A stretch of DNA of 54,007 bases from an uncultured Bacteroidota bacterium (GTDB taxonomy: Bacteria; Bacteroidota; Bacteroidia; Chitinophagales; Saprospiraceae): assembly GCA_937872515.1 (NCBI GenBank), contig CALMSX010000059.1:1-54007 (forward strand), in the 5' to 3' direction. The first letter of the stretch is position 1, and every line of letters begins with the position of its first letter. The notes beneath the pieces are model-generated. The model was not told where the DNA came from, searched no databases, and saw nothing but the letters and a program-made list of their open reading frames with translations. Shown here one piece after another: positions 26,921 through 36,665 of the stretch. The translations under genes were made by a program, and so were the position numbers.

Positions 26921-28378
26921 TCACCCCAAATACCCCCCCACTGCCCTGGCACATTCCCTGCCCTCGGCAATGGCCCACACCACCAGGCTCTGCCCCCTTC
27001 GATTGTCGCCACAAGCAAAGATCCGGGGGTGTGAAGTCAGATAATCAGCATCGCTGGCAAGCACATGGCCCGAGGCATTTACCTTGATGCCCCAATGATT
27101 GAAATCGCTGACATCCGGTCCTGCAAAGCCGGTGGCTATCAAAACGAGATCACAGGGTATGACCCTTTCACTACCTGGTACTTCGGTGCTGCGCAGGCGC
27201 CTACCTTCTGCACTCAACTCCCAATGGAGGTCGGCTAGCAAAACACCGCTCACGGCACCTTTACCATCATCCAAAAATGCCTTGGTTATGGTGGAAAAGA
27301 GGCGCTCACAGCCTTCTTCTTGTGAGCTGGAAGTGCGATGAATTTCAGGGTACAAGGGCCAGGGCGTGAATGCAGGGCGCTCGTCTCCCGGTCGGTGCAT
27401 GCGTGCGATCTGGGTAACCGACTTGGCTCCCTGACGGATACTGGTGCCAATGCAATCGCTGCCCGTATCGCCACTGCCAATGATCACTACCCTCTTGTTA
27501 TGGGCATTGATAGGCCTTCCTGCCCTATTGCTTTCAGCTTCGTCTAAGTCGATGGCTTCCCTGCCTGCATTGATCTTGTTTTGTTGTTTTAAAAAATCCA
27601 TGGCAAAGTGCACATTGGCCAGGTGCCTGCCCTCCAGCGGTACGTCATTGGGCACCATGGCTCCTGTGGCAAGGATCACAGCATCATATTGATCCAGCAG
27701 GTCATGCATAGATACGTTGCCACCCACATAGCAGTGGTACTTAAAAACAATGCCCGAATTTTCCATGATGTGGATGCGACGATCGATGATGTTTTTTTCC
27801 AATTTAAAATCGGGTATACCATATCGCAGCAGGCCTCCTGCAGCATCGTCGCGCTCCATCACGGTGACATGATGACCCATGGCATTCAGCTCGTCTGCAG
27901 CAGCCAGGCCTGCGGGACCACTGCCAATGATGGCTACTTTTTTGCCAGTCCTCTTCTCAGGAACATAGGGTTTTACCCAACCCTTTTCAAAGGCAATTTC
28001 AATGATGTGTTTTTCTATGGCTTCGATGGCTACAGCAGGTCTGTGGATGGCCAGTACACACGCAGATTCGCAGGGAGCCGGACAAATGCGACCCGTAAAT
28101 TCTGGAAAATTATTGGTAGTCGCTAGTAGGCTATAAGCCTCTTGCCAACGCTCGTGATAAACGGCATCGTTGAACTCAGGTATGGCATTGCCCAGCGGAC
28201 AGGCACTGTGACAAAAAGGAACACCACAGTCCATACAGCGGGCCGATTGTCCGTGTACCTGATCCGCTGTATAGGGTTGATAAAATTCCTGGTAATGACG
28301 AATCCTGCTTTGGGGTGCCTCCGCCTCGGGAAGCATCCTACCGATCGTTTTAAAGCCGTGTATTTTTTCGCTTTGCAT
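26921..28378 (-). CDS. gltD: Glutamate synthase small (beta) subunit
   Basis: This 485-residue NAD(P)H-dependent subunit passes electrons through FAD and Fe-S centres to the large subunit for glutamate synthesis from 2-oxoglutarate and glutamine. N-terminal 4Fe-4S cysteines are seen in ARCMDCGVPFCHSACPLGN and GRICPAPCESACV. The FAD-binding Rossmann motif is VAIIGSGPAGLAAADELNAM. The NAD(P)H-binding motif is VVIIGSGDTGSDCIG. The FAD-contacting ending is FACGDNRRGQSLVVWAIAEG. Length is typical. It lies 34 bp after gltB on the same strand, forming the standard gltBD operon. Its 3' end faces the upstream side of the CRISPR array, on the same strand as crRNA. Confidence 0.97.
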   Translation of the reverse strand: MQSEKIHGFKTIGRMLPEAEAPQSRIRHYQEFYQPYTADQVHGQSARCMDCGVPFCHSACPLGNAIPEFNDAVYHERWQEAYSLLATTNNFPEFTGRICPAPCESACVLAIHRPAVAIEAIEKHIIEIAFEKGWVKPYVPEKRTGKKVAIIGSGPAGLAAADELNAMGHHVTVMERDDAAGGLLRYGIPDFKLEKNIIDRRIHIMENSGIVFKYHCYVGGNVSMHDLLDQYDAVILATGAMVPNDVPLEGRHLANVHFAMDFLKQQNKINAGREAIDLDEAESNRAGRPINAHNKRVVIIGSGDTGSDCIGTSIRQGAKSVTQIARMHRPGDERPAFTPWPLYPEIHRTSSSQEEGCERLFSTITKAFLDDGKGAVSGVLLADLHWELSAEGRRLRSTEVPGSERVIPCDLVLIATGFAGPDVSDFNHWGIKVNASGHVLASDADYLTSHPRIFACGDNRRGQSLVVWAIAEGRECARAVGGYLG

Positions 28379-28412
28379 GCGTGAATCTGCTTATAATGAT
28401 AATTTCGATTAG

Positions 28413-31400
28413 TTATTGAACTGTGACATTTCTTTGTTTTTTTTGGGCAATGGCTCTTTTGTATTCTTTTGGAAATACTTTAACAAAGTGCTGCAGTTGC
28501 TGGTCCCAATCCGACAAGATAAACTGTGCGGTAACACTACCGGTCAACTCCTGGTGTTGTTGGAGCAAGTGCCTCAATACATCCTTGTCGTCGCCTTCGT
28601 CCAATGCTTCCAGATCGATGGTTTCTGCATTGACCCTGGAGCTAAATTGACCAGAGACATCGTACACATAAGCCTGGCCACCACTCATGCCGGCCCCAAA
28701 ATTGCGCCCAACCTCTCCCAGCACAACCACCGTGCCACCGGTCATGTACTCGCAGCCATGATCACCAACGCCTTCAACCACTGCTGTGGCCCCGGAGTTG
28801 CGCACGGCAAATCTTTCTCCAGCCCTGCCATAAATAAACACATCGCCGCCGGTAGCTCCGTACAATACCACATTGCCTACCACAATGTTGGCCTCGGGCT
28901 TAAAACCAGCATCAGGAGAAGGGTGGACGATGAGCCTGGCTCCTGACAAGCCCTTACCCAAATAATCATTGGCATCGCCTACCAGTCGAAGGGTGAGGCC
29001 CCGCACGCCAAAGGCACCAAAACTCAGGCCGGCTGAGCCATAAAAAGTAAATCGAATGGCATCATCGGGTAAGCCTTCACTTTTCCACACCTTGGTCACT
29101 TCGTTGCTCAGCAGGGTGCCTGTAGCTCTGTCTGTATTTCTGATGGGCCACTGCCCTTCTACTTTTTCCATATAAAGGATGGCCTTCTTTGCCTTTTCGA
29201 GCAACTGCCAATCGAGCACATCTTCCAGACCATGATCCTGGCTTTCAGATTTATAGCAGGTCTGATTTTCTCCTTCATTTACCTTGTAAAGCAAGCGCGA
29301 TAAATCGATGTGTTGGTATTTCCAGTAATCGAGATTATTTTTTTGCTCCAGGCAATCTACCCTGCCAATCATTTCGTTGACCGTAGCAAAGCCCAGTTCT
29401 GCCATGATTTCGCGCAGCTCCTCGGCTAAAAACTGGAAGAGGGTAACAACATAGTCAACCTTACCGGTAAACTGTTTTCGCAAGTTCTCATCCTGGGTGG
29501 CTATGCCGGCAGGACAGGTATTCAAATGACATTTGCGCATCATGATACACCCTTCGGTAACCAGGGCTGCAGTTGCCACCCCCCATTCTTCGGCTCCCAG
29601 CAAAGCGGCAATAGCCAGGTCACGTCCCGTTTTGAGTTGGCCGTCTACCTGCAGGGTCACCCTCGGTCTCAACTTGTTTTTCATCAGGGTCTGCTGGGTC
29701 TCTGCCAAGCCAAGTTCCCAAGGCAGTCCCGCATGTTTGATGGATCCCAGGGGCGAGGCACCTGTGCCTCCATCAAATCCAGAGATGAGAACAGCATCGG
29801 CCTTGGCCTTAGTAACCCCGGATGCAATGGTCCCCACCCCGGCCTTACTCACCAGCTTGACAGAAATGCGGGCATTCCGATTGGCATTTTTGAGATCAAA
29901 GATGAGCTGGGCCAAATCTTCGATTGAATAAATATCGTGGTGCGGGGGTGGAGAAATCAGGCCTACGCCGGGTGTGGCATGTCGGGTCTTGCCAATCCAC
30001 TCATCTACCTTTTCTCCCGGCAGCTGGCCTCCTTCTCCCGGCTTGGCGCCCTGGGCCATCTTGATCTGGATTTCTTCGGCCTCACTCAGGTACCTGCTCG
30101 TAACCCCAAACCGACCACTGGCCACCTGCACTATTTTGGAACGAAAAGAGGTGCCGTCTTCCATTAAATCATACCTGCTTTCATCTTCGCCTCCTTCACC
30201 GGTATTGCTTCTGCCACCCAGTTTATTCATGGCAAGGGCAAGGGTGGTGTGGGCCTCCCACGAAAGAGAGCCAAAACTCATGGCACCTGTAGCAAATCGG
30301 GGATAGATATTTTCTGCTGATTCAACTTCTGCCAGGGATATGGACTTTTGCTGCTTCTTAAAACAGAGCAGGCTCCTCAATGTACAAGCAGTTTCGGCCT
30401 GCTGGTCAATGAGTCGACTGTATTTTTTAAACATGGCGTAATCCCGGTTCCGGGTACTGAGCTGCAAAAGGTGGATGGTCTGTGGGTTGAACAAATGATA
30501 AGCCCCTTTACGATTCCATTGCCATTCACCACCAACGGGCAGCCGGTCATTGGGAATGGTCTTGGGGTCAAAGGCCGGATAATGTTTGATTAGGGCTTCT
30601 TTGGCAATATCATCGAGCTTGAGCCCGCCAATTTGACTCACTGTGCCGGTAAAATATTTATCCACCACTTCCCGATGGAGACCCAGGATTTCAAAAATTT
30701 GAGCCCCCTGGTACGACTGAAAAGTAGAAATGCCCATCTTGGATAAGACCTTTAGCAGTCCTGCGTTAAGGGCGTCGATGTAGTTGCGTTGCAAATCTTC
30801 GGATGACAAAGGGCTTTGACAAAGACCTTCTACCACCCTGTCATGAATGGTAGCAAAGGCCATATAAGGATTAATGGCTGTAGCCCCGTAAGCGATGAGG
30901 CAGGCGGCGTGGTGAACCTCCCAAACATCGCCGGCCTCTGCCACAATTCCCACTTCACCCCTGAGTCCTTTGCGGATGAGGTGGTGGTGTACTGCGGAAA
31001 CCAATAAAAGAGAAGGAATGGGGGCATGCCTTGAATCAATGGCACGATCTTGCAGGACAATGACCCGAAATCCATCATGGACCGCATCTTCGGCGTACCT
31101 GCAAACGCGTTCTAAGGCATTTTGAAGAGAACCCGGTTTTCCATCTGCCCTGAAGTAACCCTGGATGGTCTTGCTTTGAAAAGTACCTGTGTCTACACTT
31201 CTGATTTTTTCCAGATAATAATTGCTGAGGATGGGATGACGAAGGATAAAACTATGCGCGGTTATGGGATCTTCATCGAGGATATTGCCATTGGTACCGG
31301 CAAAACTAGAGAGCGACATCACCAACTTTTCGCGAATGGGATCGATGGGCGGATTGGTTACCTGGGCAAAGCCCTGCTTAAAATAGTGACTCAGGTGTTG

Positions 31401-32942
31401 CGCTTCACGGCTCAACACCGCCAAAGGGGTATCACTGCCCATAGAGCCAATGGGTTCTTTACCCGTTAGCGCCATGGGAAGGATGATGTCTTCGATGGCT
31501 TCGGTAGTATATCCGAATACTTTCTGGTACTTAAACACCTGTGGATGTGCCATGGGAGCAAAACCAATGCGGGGTTCTGCCACCTTGCCCATGGTGATTC
31601 TGTATTGCTCCAACCACTCTCCATAAGGCTGCCTTGCACTGACGGCTTCTTTGATGGCATCGTTGTGGATGATCTTGCCGGCTTCCAGGTCAATGACCAA
31701 CATCTTACCCGGGCCGAGCCTGCCCTTTTCAATCACATCTGCGTCCTTCAAGGCTAACACCCCTGTTTCTGATGCTAAAATCATCCGGCCATCGCGGGTA
31801 ATGGAATAGCGCACCGGTCTGAGGCCATTTCGATCGAGGGTGGCTCCCAGTAATCGACCATCGCTGAAACAAACGGCAGCGGGGCCATCCCAGGGTTCCA
31901 TGATACAAGAATGAAATTCATAAAAATGATGGAGCTGTTCGTTGATGCCCTGGTTGTGATCCCAGGCTTCCGGTATGAGCATCATCAGTACGTGCGGCAG
32001 TGATCTGCCGGACAGCATCAGCATTTCTACCATGTTGTCAAGACTGGCAGAATCCGATTGTTTGCCCGATACCAGAGGAAGGATCATGTTGATCTCGGTC
32101 TGCGTAAAATGGGGTGAGGAAAAATGCGTCTCATTGCTGCGCAGCCAATTGAGATTGCCCTGCAGGGTATTGATTTCTCCATTGTGGGCCAGGTATCGGA
32201 ATGGCTGGGCCAACGACCAGGAGGGAAACGTATTGGTGGCAAATCGTGAATGCACAATGGCATAAGCACTGGTTAATCTTTTGCTCTGTAAATCGGGATA
32301 GTACCTGCGCAATTGTCCACTGGTCAATTGACCCTTGTACACCAGGGTGCGACAAGAAAGAGAGGCTAAATAAAAACCGGTATCGTTTTTACGGATAACA
32401 GCATTGATGGTATGACTGGCATAGTTGCGCAGAACAAATAACTTTTTTTCAAAGTCGAGTTCATCGGTAAGGTTATCCGGTTTTTGAATAAAAACCTGTT
32501 CGATGTCGGGTTCAACCGACAAGGCGGTCACTCCTATATCTTCTCTGTTCACCGGCACTTGCCGGTAACCGAGGATTACCAGACCCAGCTGCTCTGCTGC
32601 TTCTGAAAATAGTTCTTTACACTCTTCAACGAGGCCCTTTGGAAAAAAGACCATGCCAACGCCATACATGGTATCATCAGGAAGTGAAATACCCAACCTC
32701 ACACATTCACTTTTTAAAAAAGCATGGGGAATCTGAAATGAAATACCTGCGCCATCGCCTGTATTGGTTTCACAGCCGCAGGCTCCGCGGTGCTCCATGT
32801 TTTCTAACACGGTCAACGCATCTGCAATGGCGTTGTGCGACTTTCTGCCATTGATGTGGGCTACAAAACCGATGCCGCAGGCATCTCGCTCATAGCGGGC
32901 GTCATAGAGCCCCTGAAGAGGCTCCTCATTGTAAGTTTGCAT
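28413..32942 (-). CDS. gltB: Glutamate synthase large (alpha) subunit
   Basis: This 1509-residue enzyme hydrolyses glutamine and channels ammonia to 2-oxoglutarate. A short propeptide precedes the catalytic cysteine (RDACGIGFVAHI, C22), the class II glutaminase nucleophile exposed after processing. The glutaminase domain spans about residues 22-430. A central domain follows, then the FMN-binding synthase barrel (FATGAMSFGSLSWEAH; GEGGQLPGEKV). The 3Fe-4S cysteines are in KCHLNTCPAGIATQ (about residue 1135). The C-terminal beta-helix (GXXG repeats such as GATGGDVFIYGRAGERF) is complete. It is full length with no frameshift. A candidate minus-strand -7 box (TAATTTTG, 33135-33128) lies about 185 bp upstream of the start. 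Confidence 0.97.
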   Translation of the reverse strand: MQTYNEEPLQGLYDARYERDACGIGFVAHINGRKSHNAIADALTVLENMEHRGACGCETNTGDGAGISFQIPHAFLKSECVRLGISLPDDTMYGVGMVFFPKGLVEECKELFSEAAEQLGLVILGYRQVPVNREDIGVTALSVEPDIEQVFIQKPDNLTDELDFEKKLFVLRNYASHTINAVIRKNDTGFYLASLSCRTLVYKGQLTSGQLRRYYPDLQSKRLTSAYAIVHSRFATNTFPSWSLAQPFRYLAHNGEINTLQGNLNWLRSNETHFSSPHFTQTEINMILPLVSGKQSDSASLDNMVEMLMLSGRSLPHVLMMLIPEAWDHNQGINEQLHHFYEFHSCIMEPWDGPAAVCFSDGRLLGATLDRNGLRPVRYSITRDGRMILASETGVLALKDADVIEKGRLGPGKMLVIDLEAGKIIHNDAIKEAVSARQPYGEWLEQYRITMGKVAEPRIGFAPMAHPQVFKYQKVFGYTTEAIEDIILPMALTGKEPIGSMGSDTPLAVLSREAQHLSHYFKQGFAQVTNPPIDPIREKLVMSLSSFAGTNGNILDEDPITAHSFILRHPILSNYYLEKIRSVDTGTFQSKTIQGYFRADGKPGSLQNALERVCRYAEDAVHDGFRVIVLQDRAIDSRHAPIPSLLLVSAVHHHLIRKGLRGEVGIVAEAGDVWEVHHAACLIAYGATAINPYMAFATIHDRVVEGLCQSPLSSEDLQRNYIDALNAGLLKVLSKMGISTFQSYQGAQIFEILGLHREVVDKYFTGTVSQIGGLKLDDIAKEALIKHYPAFDPKTIPNDRLPVGGEWQWNRKGAYHLFNPQTIHLLQLSTRNRDYAMFKKYSRLIDQQAETACTLRSLLCFKKQQKSISLAEVESAENIYPRFATGAMSFGSLSWEAHTTLALAMNKLGGRSNTGEGGEDESRYDLMEDGTSFRSKIVQVASGRFGVTSRYLSEAEEIQIKMAQGAKPGEGGQLPGEKVDEWIGKTRHATPGVGLISPPPHHDIYSIEDLAQLIFDLKNANRNARISVKLVSKAGVGTIASGVTKAKADAVLISGFDGGTGASPLGSIKHAGLPWELGLAETQQTLMKNKLRPRVTLQVDGQLKTGRDLAIAALLGAEEWGVATAALVTEGCIMMRKCHLNTCPAGIATQDENLRKQFTGKVDYVVTLFQFLAEELREIMAELGFATVNEMIGRVDCLEQKNNLDYWKYQHIDLSRLLYKVNEGENQTCYKSESQDHGLEDVLDWQLLEKAKKAILYMEKVEGQWPIRNTDRATGTLLSNEVTKVWKSEGLPDDAIRFTFYGSAGLSFGAFGVRGLTLRLVGDANDYLGKGLSGARLIVHPSPDAGFKPEANIVVGNVVLYGATGGDVFIYGRAGERFAVRNSGATAVVEGVGDHGCEYMTGGTVVVLGEVGRNFGAGMSGGQAYVYDVSGQFSSRVNAETIDLEALDEGDDKDVLRHLLQQHQELTGSVTAQFILSDWDQQLQHFVKVFPKEYKRAIAQKKQRNVTVQ

Positions 32943-33410
32943 TTCTCTTGTTTTTTCTCTTGAAGTATTTTTCTGCCCACCGACTTGGAGTGGACAGCTA
33001 AAACCGGGCTTAAGATACGAAGTTAATTTACTTAATATAAAATTGGCAGAAACAATTTTTACCTCTCATTTGTTCCGTGTATTAACTTTTTTGTAAAATA
33101 TCAGAATATTGTTTTGTTCTAAGACAGCAAAATTATATGTTTCAAATTTTTATTCTTTTAAACTGCCTAATTTTGAAATGAAATATCAAGAATTGATCTG
33201 TTAAAACCAGTCATTGATCATTTTTGTATGGTTCCATCCATCTTTGTTCTACAGATAGACAGCTCCCTCCCCCCCTATTCCATAGCGCCAGTCTCATAGC
33301 CAGGTGAATCATTATCAAAAAGAACCAAATAATATTTTACTGTAATGATCAAATCAGTTAGACAACCTAATATAAAATTCATTTATATCTATTACACCCA
33401 ATAAATATTG
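32943..33410. other. Divergent intergenic region between gltB and GH13 gene
   Basis: About 470 bp, AT-rich, with no convincing gene. It holds a minus-strand TAATTTTG (33135-33128), a candidate -7 box for gltBD without a well-spaced TTG. No riboswitch-like structure or RNA gene could be recognised by eye. Confidence 0.5.
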
Positions 33411-33557
33411 GTGAAAGCGAAACACTTTTTTAGAAGATACAAAGGTCTTAGCTTTGGTTCTTTAATGGAAAAAGTTGATTGCCCTTTCAGAATGAAATTT
33501 AAGGACATTGACTACCTTAAAAACAATGTTCCTCCATTTGGACCTTTAGATATTTAA
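33411..33557 (+). CDS. Possible 48-residue ORF upstream of GH13 gene
   Basis: A short open frame from a GTG at 33411 (or ATG at 33465, 30 residues) ends 9 bp before the GH13 start. It reads ...GLSFGSLMEKVDCPFRMKFK and ends NNVPPFGPLDI. Composition is protein-like, but I recognise nothing. A perfect -7 box (TAGCTTTG, 33449-33456) lies inside it and, if used as the GH13 promoter, would make the longer form untranslated. It could be an upstream leader peptide, a gene remnant or chance. Confidence 0.2.
   Translation: MKAKHFFRRYKGLSFGSLMEKVDCPFRMKFKDIDYLKNNVPPFGPLDI
33449..33456 (+). promoter_or_regulatory. Putative -7 box (TAGCTTTG) of GH13 gene
   Basis: Exact TAnnTTTG match 111 bp before the GH13 start codon. 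No spaced TTG is visible upstream. It is the same octamer as the candidate cas operon box at 14682. Confidence 0.35.
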
Positions 33558-33566
33558 AATAAAAAA

Positions 33567-35297
33567 ATGAATTATAAAACTGCAATCTGCCTGCTGATGA
33601 TCACTACGATGATAAGTTGCAACACCACCAACACATCAGGTCCTGATAGCCAGGTGGATGAATGGTGGAAAGAAGAGATTGTCTACCAGATTTACCCTCG
33701 TAGCTTTAAAGATTCCAATGGTGATGGTGTGGGAGATTTGAAAGGCATCATTGAAAAACTGGACTACATCCAAAGTCTGGGGGTAACTGCTGTGTGGCTC
33801 AATCCCATCTACAGCTCCCCCAATGACGACAATGGCTATGATGTAAGTGATTATAGAAAGATCATGAAAGACTTTGGAACCATGAAAGATTTTGATCTTT
33901 TGTTGGAAGGGCTGCACAAGAGGGGCTTAAAACTCATCATGGATATTGTGGTCAATCACAGCAGCGATGAGCATAAGTGGTTTAAACAATCAAGAAGTTC
34001 TAGAGACAATCCCTATCGCGATTACTATCACTGGTGGCCCGCAGAAAAAGGGAAGCCCAACTATCGGTATAGTCTCTTTGATGAGAAAGGCGAAGCATGG
34101 AAATACGACAAAAAAACAGATGCCTACTACCTCCATTATTTTTCTCAGAAACAACCCGACCTCAACTGGAGCAATCCACAATTAAGACAGGAAGTCTATG
34201 ACATCATGAAGTTTTGGGCTCAAAAAGGAGTAGATGGCTTTCGCCTCGATGCCTTTCAATTTGCCGCCAAAGACACCAGCTTTCCGCCCTTCCCAGAGGG
34301 ATTTGAGAAAAACTTTATCAATTATTACGCCATGCAGGAGGGCATCCACGACTACCTGAAAGAAATGCACAAAGAAGTTTTCAGCCAATTCAAAGTGATG
34401 AGTGTAGCCGAAGGGGCGGGTCGCAACTTTGAAGATGCCCACAACCTGGTTGATGCCGAACGCAAGGAACTCAACATGGCCTATGCCTTTGATGGGGTTG
34501 ACCTGGCAAAATATGAAGGCTACGACTTCCATCGTTTCAAAAGAGTATTCACTCAGTGGGACAGTGCCTTTGCAGATAAGGGATGGATTTCCATCTTCCT
34601 TGCCAACCACGACCAGGCCAGAATGGTAAGTCGGTTTGGTAACGACAAAGCCATGTATCGCGAAGTATCTGCTAAAATGTTAAATACGTTTATTTTAACC
34701 ATGCGAGGCACACCCTATTGTTATTATGGCGATGAATTGGGGATGACCAATTCTACCTTTAAGGGCATAGATGATTTTAGGGACATTGCAGCCATCAACG
34801 GATATAAAAAAGCCAAATCAAAAGGTGAGGACATGGACTATTTTATGGAAAAACTCAGGTTTGAATCGCGCGACAATGGCAGAACACCTATGCAATGGAA
34901 TAGCAATAACCAAAGTGGGTTTTCAACCGGCAAGCCCTGGCTCCCTGTCAACACCAACCACAAGGTGGTCAATGTCGATCAACAGTTGAACGACCCTTTT
35001 TCAGTGCTGCAGCATTTTAAAAACCTGACAGCCATGAGAAAAAGCCATCCAGGCCTGGTCCATGGACAATACAAAATCCTGACACCGCATCACGCAGAGG
35101 TTTATGCCTATACCAGAGAACATGAAGGGAAAAAATACCTGATCCTCCTCAACTTTTCAGAATCTATTGTTAAGATTCAGCTTCCGGAGATTAAAAAAAT
35201 CAACCAAACCCTGATCAACAACTACCCTATCTTGGACCATCAAAAAGATGTGATGGTACTGGATGCTTATCAGGCAACCGTACATGTTTTGAAATGA
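33567..35297 (+). CDS. GH13 alpha-glucosidase-type lipoprotein
   Basis: This 576-residue glycoside hydrolase family 13 enzyme most resembles oligo-1,6-glucosidase/alpha-glucosidases. A lipoprotein signal ends in a lipobox (MISC, C19), so it is membrane-anchored outside the cytoplasm. The barrel begins EIVYQIYPRSFKDSNGDGVGD, the classic start of this subfamily. Catalytic residues are the nucleophile D228 (DGFRLDAF), acid/base E282 (SVAEGAG) and transition-state stabiliser H348-D349 (LANHDQAR). A C-terminal beta domain ends at residue 576. It probably cleaves alpha-1,6 or alpha-1,4 bonds of maltose/isomaltose-type oligosaccharides. It is monocistronic with a terminator after. Confidence 0.92.
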   Translation: MNYKTAICLLMITTMISCNTTNTSGPDSQVDEWWKEEIVYQIYPRSFKDSNGDGVGDLKGIIEKLDYIQSLGVTAVWLNPIYSSPNDDNGYDVSDYRKIMKDFGTMKDFDLLLEGLHKRGLKLIMDIVVNHSSDEHKWFKQSRSSRDNPYRDYYHWWPAEKGKPNYRYSLFDEKGEAWKYDKKTDAYYLHYFSQKQPDLNWSNPQLRQEVYDIMKFWAQKGVDGFRLDAFQFAAKDTSFPPFPEGFEKNFINYYAMQEGIHDYLKEMHKEVFSQFKVMSVAEGAGRNFEDAHNLVDAERKELNMAYAFDGVDLAKYEGYDFHRFKRVFTQWDSAFADKGWISIFLANHDQARMVSRFGNDKAMYREVSAKMLNTFILTMRGTPYCYYGDELGMTNSTFKGIDDFRDIAAINGYKKAKSKGEDMDYFMEKLRFESRDNGRTPMQWNSNNQSGFSTGKPWLPVNTNHKVVNVDQQLNDPFSVLQHFKNLTAMRKSHPGLVHGQYKILTPHHAEVYAYTREHEGKKYLILLNFSESIVKIQLPEIKKINQTLINNYPILDHQKDVMVLDAYQATVHVLK

Positions 35298-35376
35298 TTG
35301 GAACCTTCGTCAAATCATCCGTGATTGACCCCAGATTCCGTCTTACTTAAGTTAAAATAAGATAACCAAAAAAAAA

Positions 35377-35403
35377 GCATGGAGTGTATCCATGCCCTTT
35401 TTA
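35377..35403. terminator. Intrinsic terminator after GH13 gene
   Basis: GCATGGA (35377-35383) pairs with TCCATGC (35389-35395) around a 5-nt loop, followed by CCTTTTTATT. A preceding A-run means it could also work on the minus strand. Confidence 0.75.
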
Positions 35404-35457
35404 TTCTATTTAAAATAATTTTATTCTCCTAATCAAACTCTACCATCGATCATCCAT

Positions 35458-35640
35458 AATTCGTAATTCTCAATTCGACATTCGACATTTTTAATTCGTA
35501 ATTCTCAATTCGACATTCGACATTTTTAATTCGTAATTCTCAATTCGACATTCGACATTTTTAATTCGTAATTCGACATTCGACATTCGAAATTCGACAT
35601 TTTTAATTCGTAATTCGACATTCGTAATTCTCAATTCAAA
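35458..35640. repeat. 35-bp tandem repeat built from AATTCGA-type heptamers
   Basis: Four units with an exact 35-bp period (starting at 35458, 35493, 35528 and 35563) are followed by a more scrambled tail. Each unit is five heptamers (AATTCGT, AATTCTC, AATTCGA, CATTCGA, CATTTTT). The block sits between the GH13 terminator and the 3' end of a convergent gene. A minus-strand frame reads through it but encodes only the repeat. Confidence 0.9.
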
Positions 35641-35650
35641 ATCCACAATC

Positions 35651-36619
35651 TCACTTCTTCTCCAACATCGGCAAATCCTTTTTATACTGCTCCACATCCC
35701 ATTTGATATTCCACTTGCTCACATAATCAGCCAACGGTCCAAGGCCTACCTCTGCCCTCCTCTTATCAACATTACCAGGATCTTCCAGCGGTGAAACATA
35801 ATAGAGGTTGGTCGTTTCATCTCTGCCAATCTGACTTCCGTAAATTTGTTTTTTTCCCATGCCCAATGCTACGCGGTCTTCCAGTAAAGCCAAATTACTA
35901 CCCTGGGCTTTTCCATTTTTTACGGCCTCTCTCATCATGGGCAAATACTTCACCTGGGTCTCCTTGTCGGCATGTTGGATAACCAAAAACAAGGTAGTAT
36001 TTCCTTGTCCACCCACGACATCAGGACCCAGCCAACCATATTGGTCTAATATCGCTTTTACCTTAACCAAATTGACAGCATCTTTTTCTTCAATGATCTT
36101 CCAATGGTCTTTCATTTCTTTCGACTCCCAGCCATATTTCTTTTCGATCTCGTTGATTTGCTGTCGATACTTCTGGTCTTCAATATAGATACTGTCTAAT
36201 TTCGCGGCTAAAGGTTTGTTTAAGTTGACTTCGGCCTTTTCTTTGTTTTGTAAAATGAGGTTCAGTAAGGGCTGCCACCTGGTATCACCATGCAATGAAT
36301 TTAAGTCAGTATCTGTCGTAATGTGTCCATAATTGGTGTAATTGGCTTTCTGGGCTATTCTCTCTAATTGAAAAAAAGCACTGTCGGTCACACCAGCCAA
36401 TGCCCAAGAGCATGCAGCGTTGTACCTATGATTTGACAAGCCTTTCCAGCCATTGGCCTCAAATGCTTTTGAGTAAGTCTTGCCTGAATTCAAATAGTCT
36501 CCGGCATTGTAGAGGGAATCTGCAATCCTGACATTGGATGAATAAGCATTAGGGAGTCCCTGAGCTACTGCCATGACAGAAATAAATAGAAGCGCATAAA
36601 AAGGAATAGTTTTTTTCAT
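35651..36619 (-). CDS. Secreted DUF6624-like protein with TPR-like N-terminus
   Basis: This 322-residue exported protein has a signal peptide (MKKTIPFYALLFISVMAVAQ). The N-terminal part resembles a TPR-type unit (ADSLYNAGDYLNSGKTYSKAF... NAACSWALAG). The C-terminal part has blocks I associate with DUF6624: DQYGWLGPDVVGGQGN, TLFLVIQHADKETQVKYLPMM, LALLEDRVALGMGKKQIYGSQ and RRAEVGLGPLADY. The molecular function of that domain is not known to me. It is not in a tight operon: the next gene upstream ends 47 bp away. Confidence 0.75.
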   Translation of the reverse strand: MKKTIPFYALLFISVMAVAQGLPNAYSSNVRIADSLYNAGDYLNSGKTYSKAFEANGWKGLSNHRYNAACSWALAGVTDSAFFQLERIAQKANYTNYGHITTDTDLNSLHGDTRWQPLLNLILQNKEKAEVNLNKPLAAKLDSIYIEDQKYRQQINEIEKKYGWESKEMKDHWKIIEEKDAVNLVKVKAILDQYGWLGPDVVGGQGNTTLFLVIQHADKETQVKYLPMMREAVKNGKAQGSNLALLEDRVALGMGKKQIYGSQIGRDETTNLYYVSPLEDPGNVDKRRAEVGLGPLADYVSKWNIKWDVEQYKKDLPMLEKK

Positions 36620-36665
36620 AATAGGTAATTTTAAGTTAATGGTAAAGTAAGTGAAAATAAAATAT

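Noticed and set aside
35491..35697. A 68-residue minus-strand protein with VELRIKN-type repeats
   Set aside because: It is simply the translation of the 35-bp satellite plus the tail of the neighbouring gene in another frame; the heptamer period explains it.
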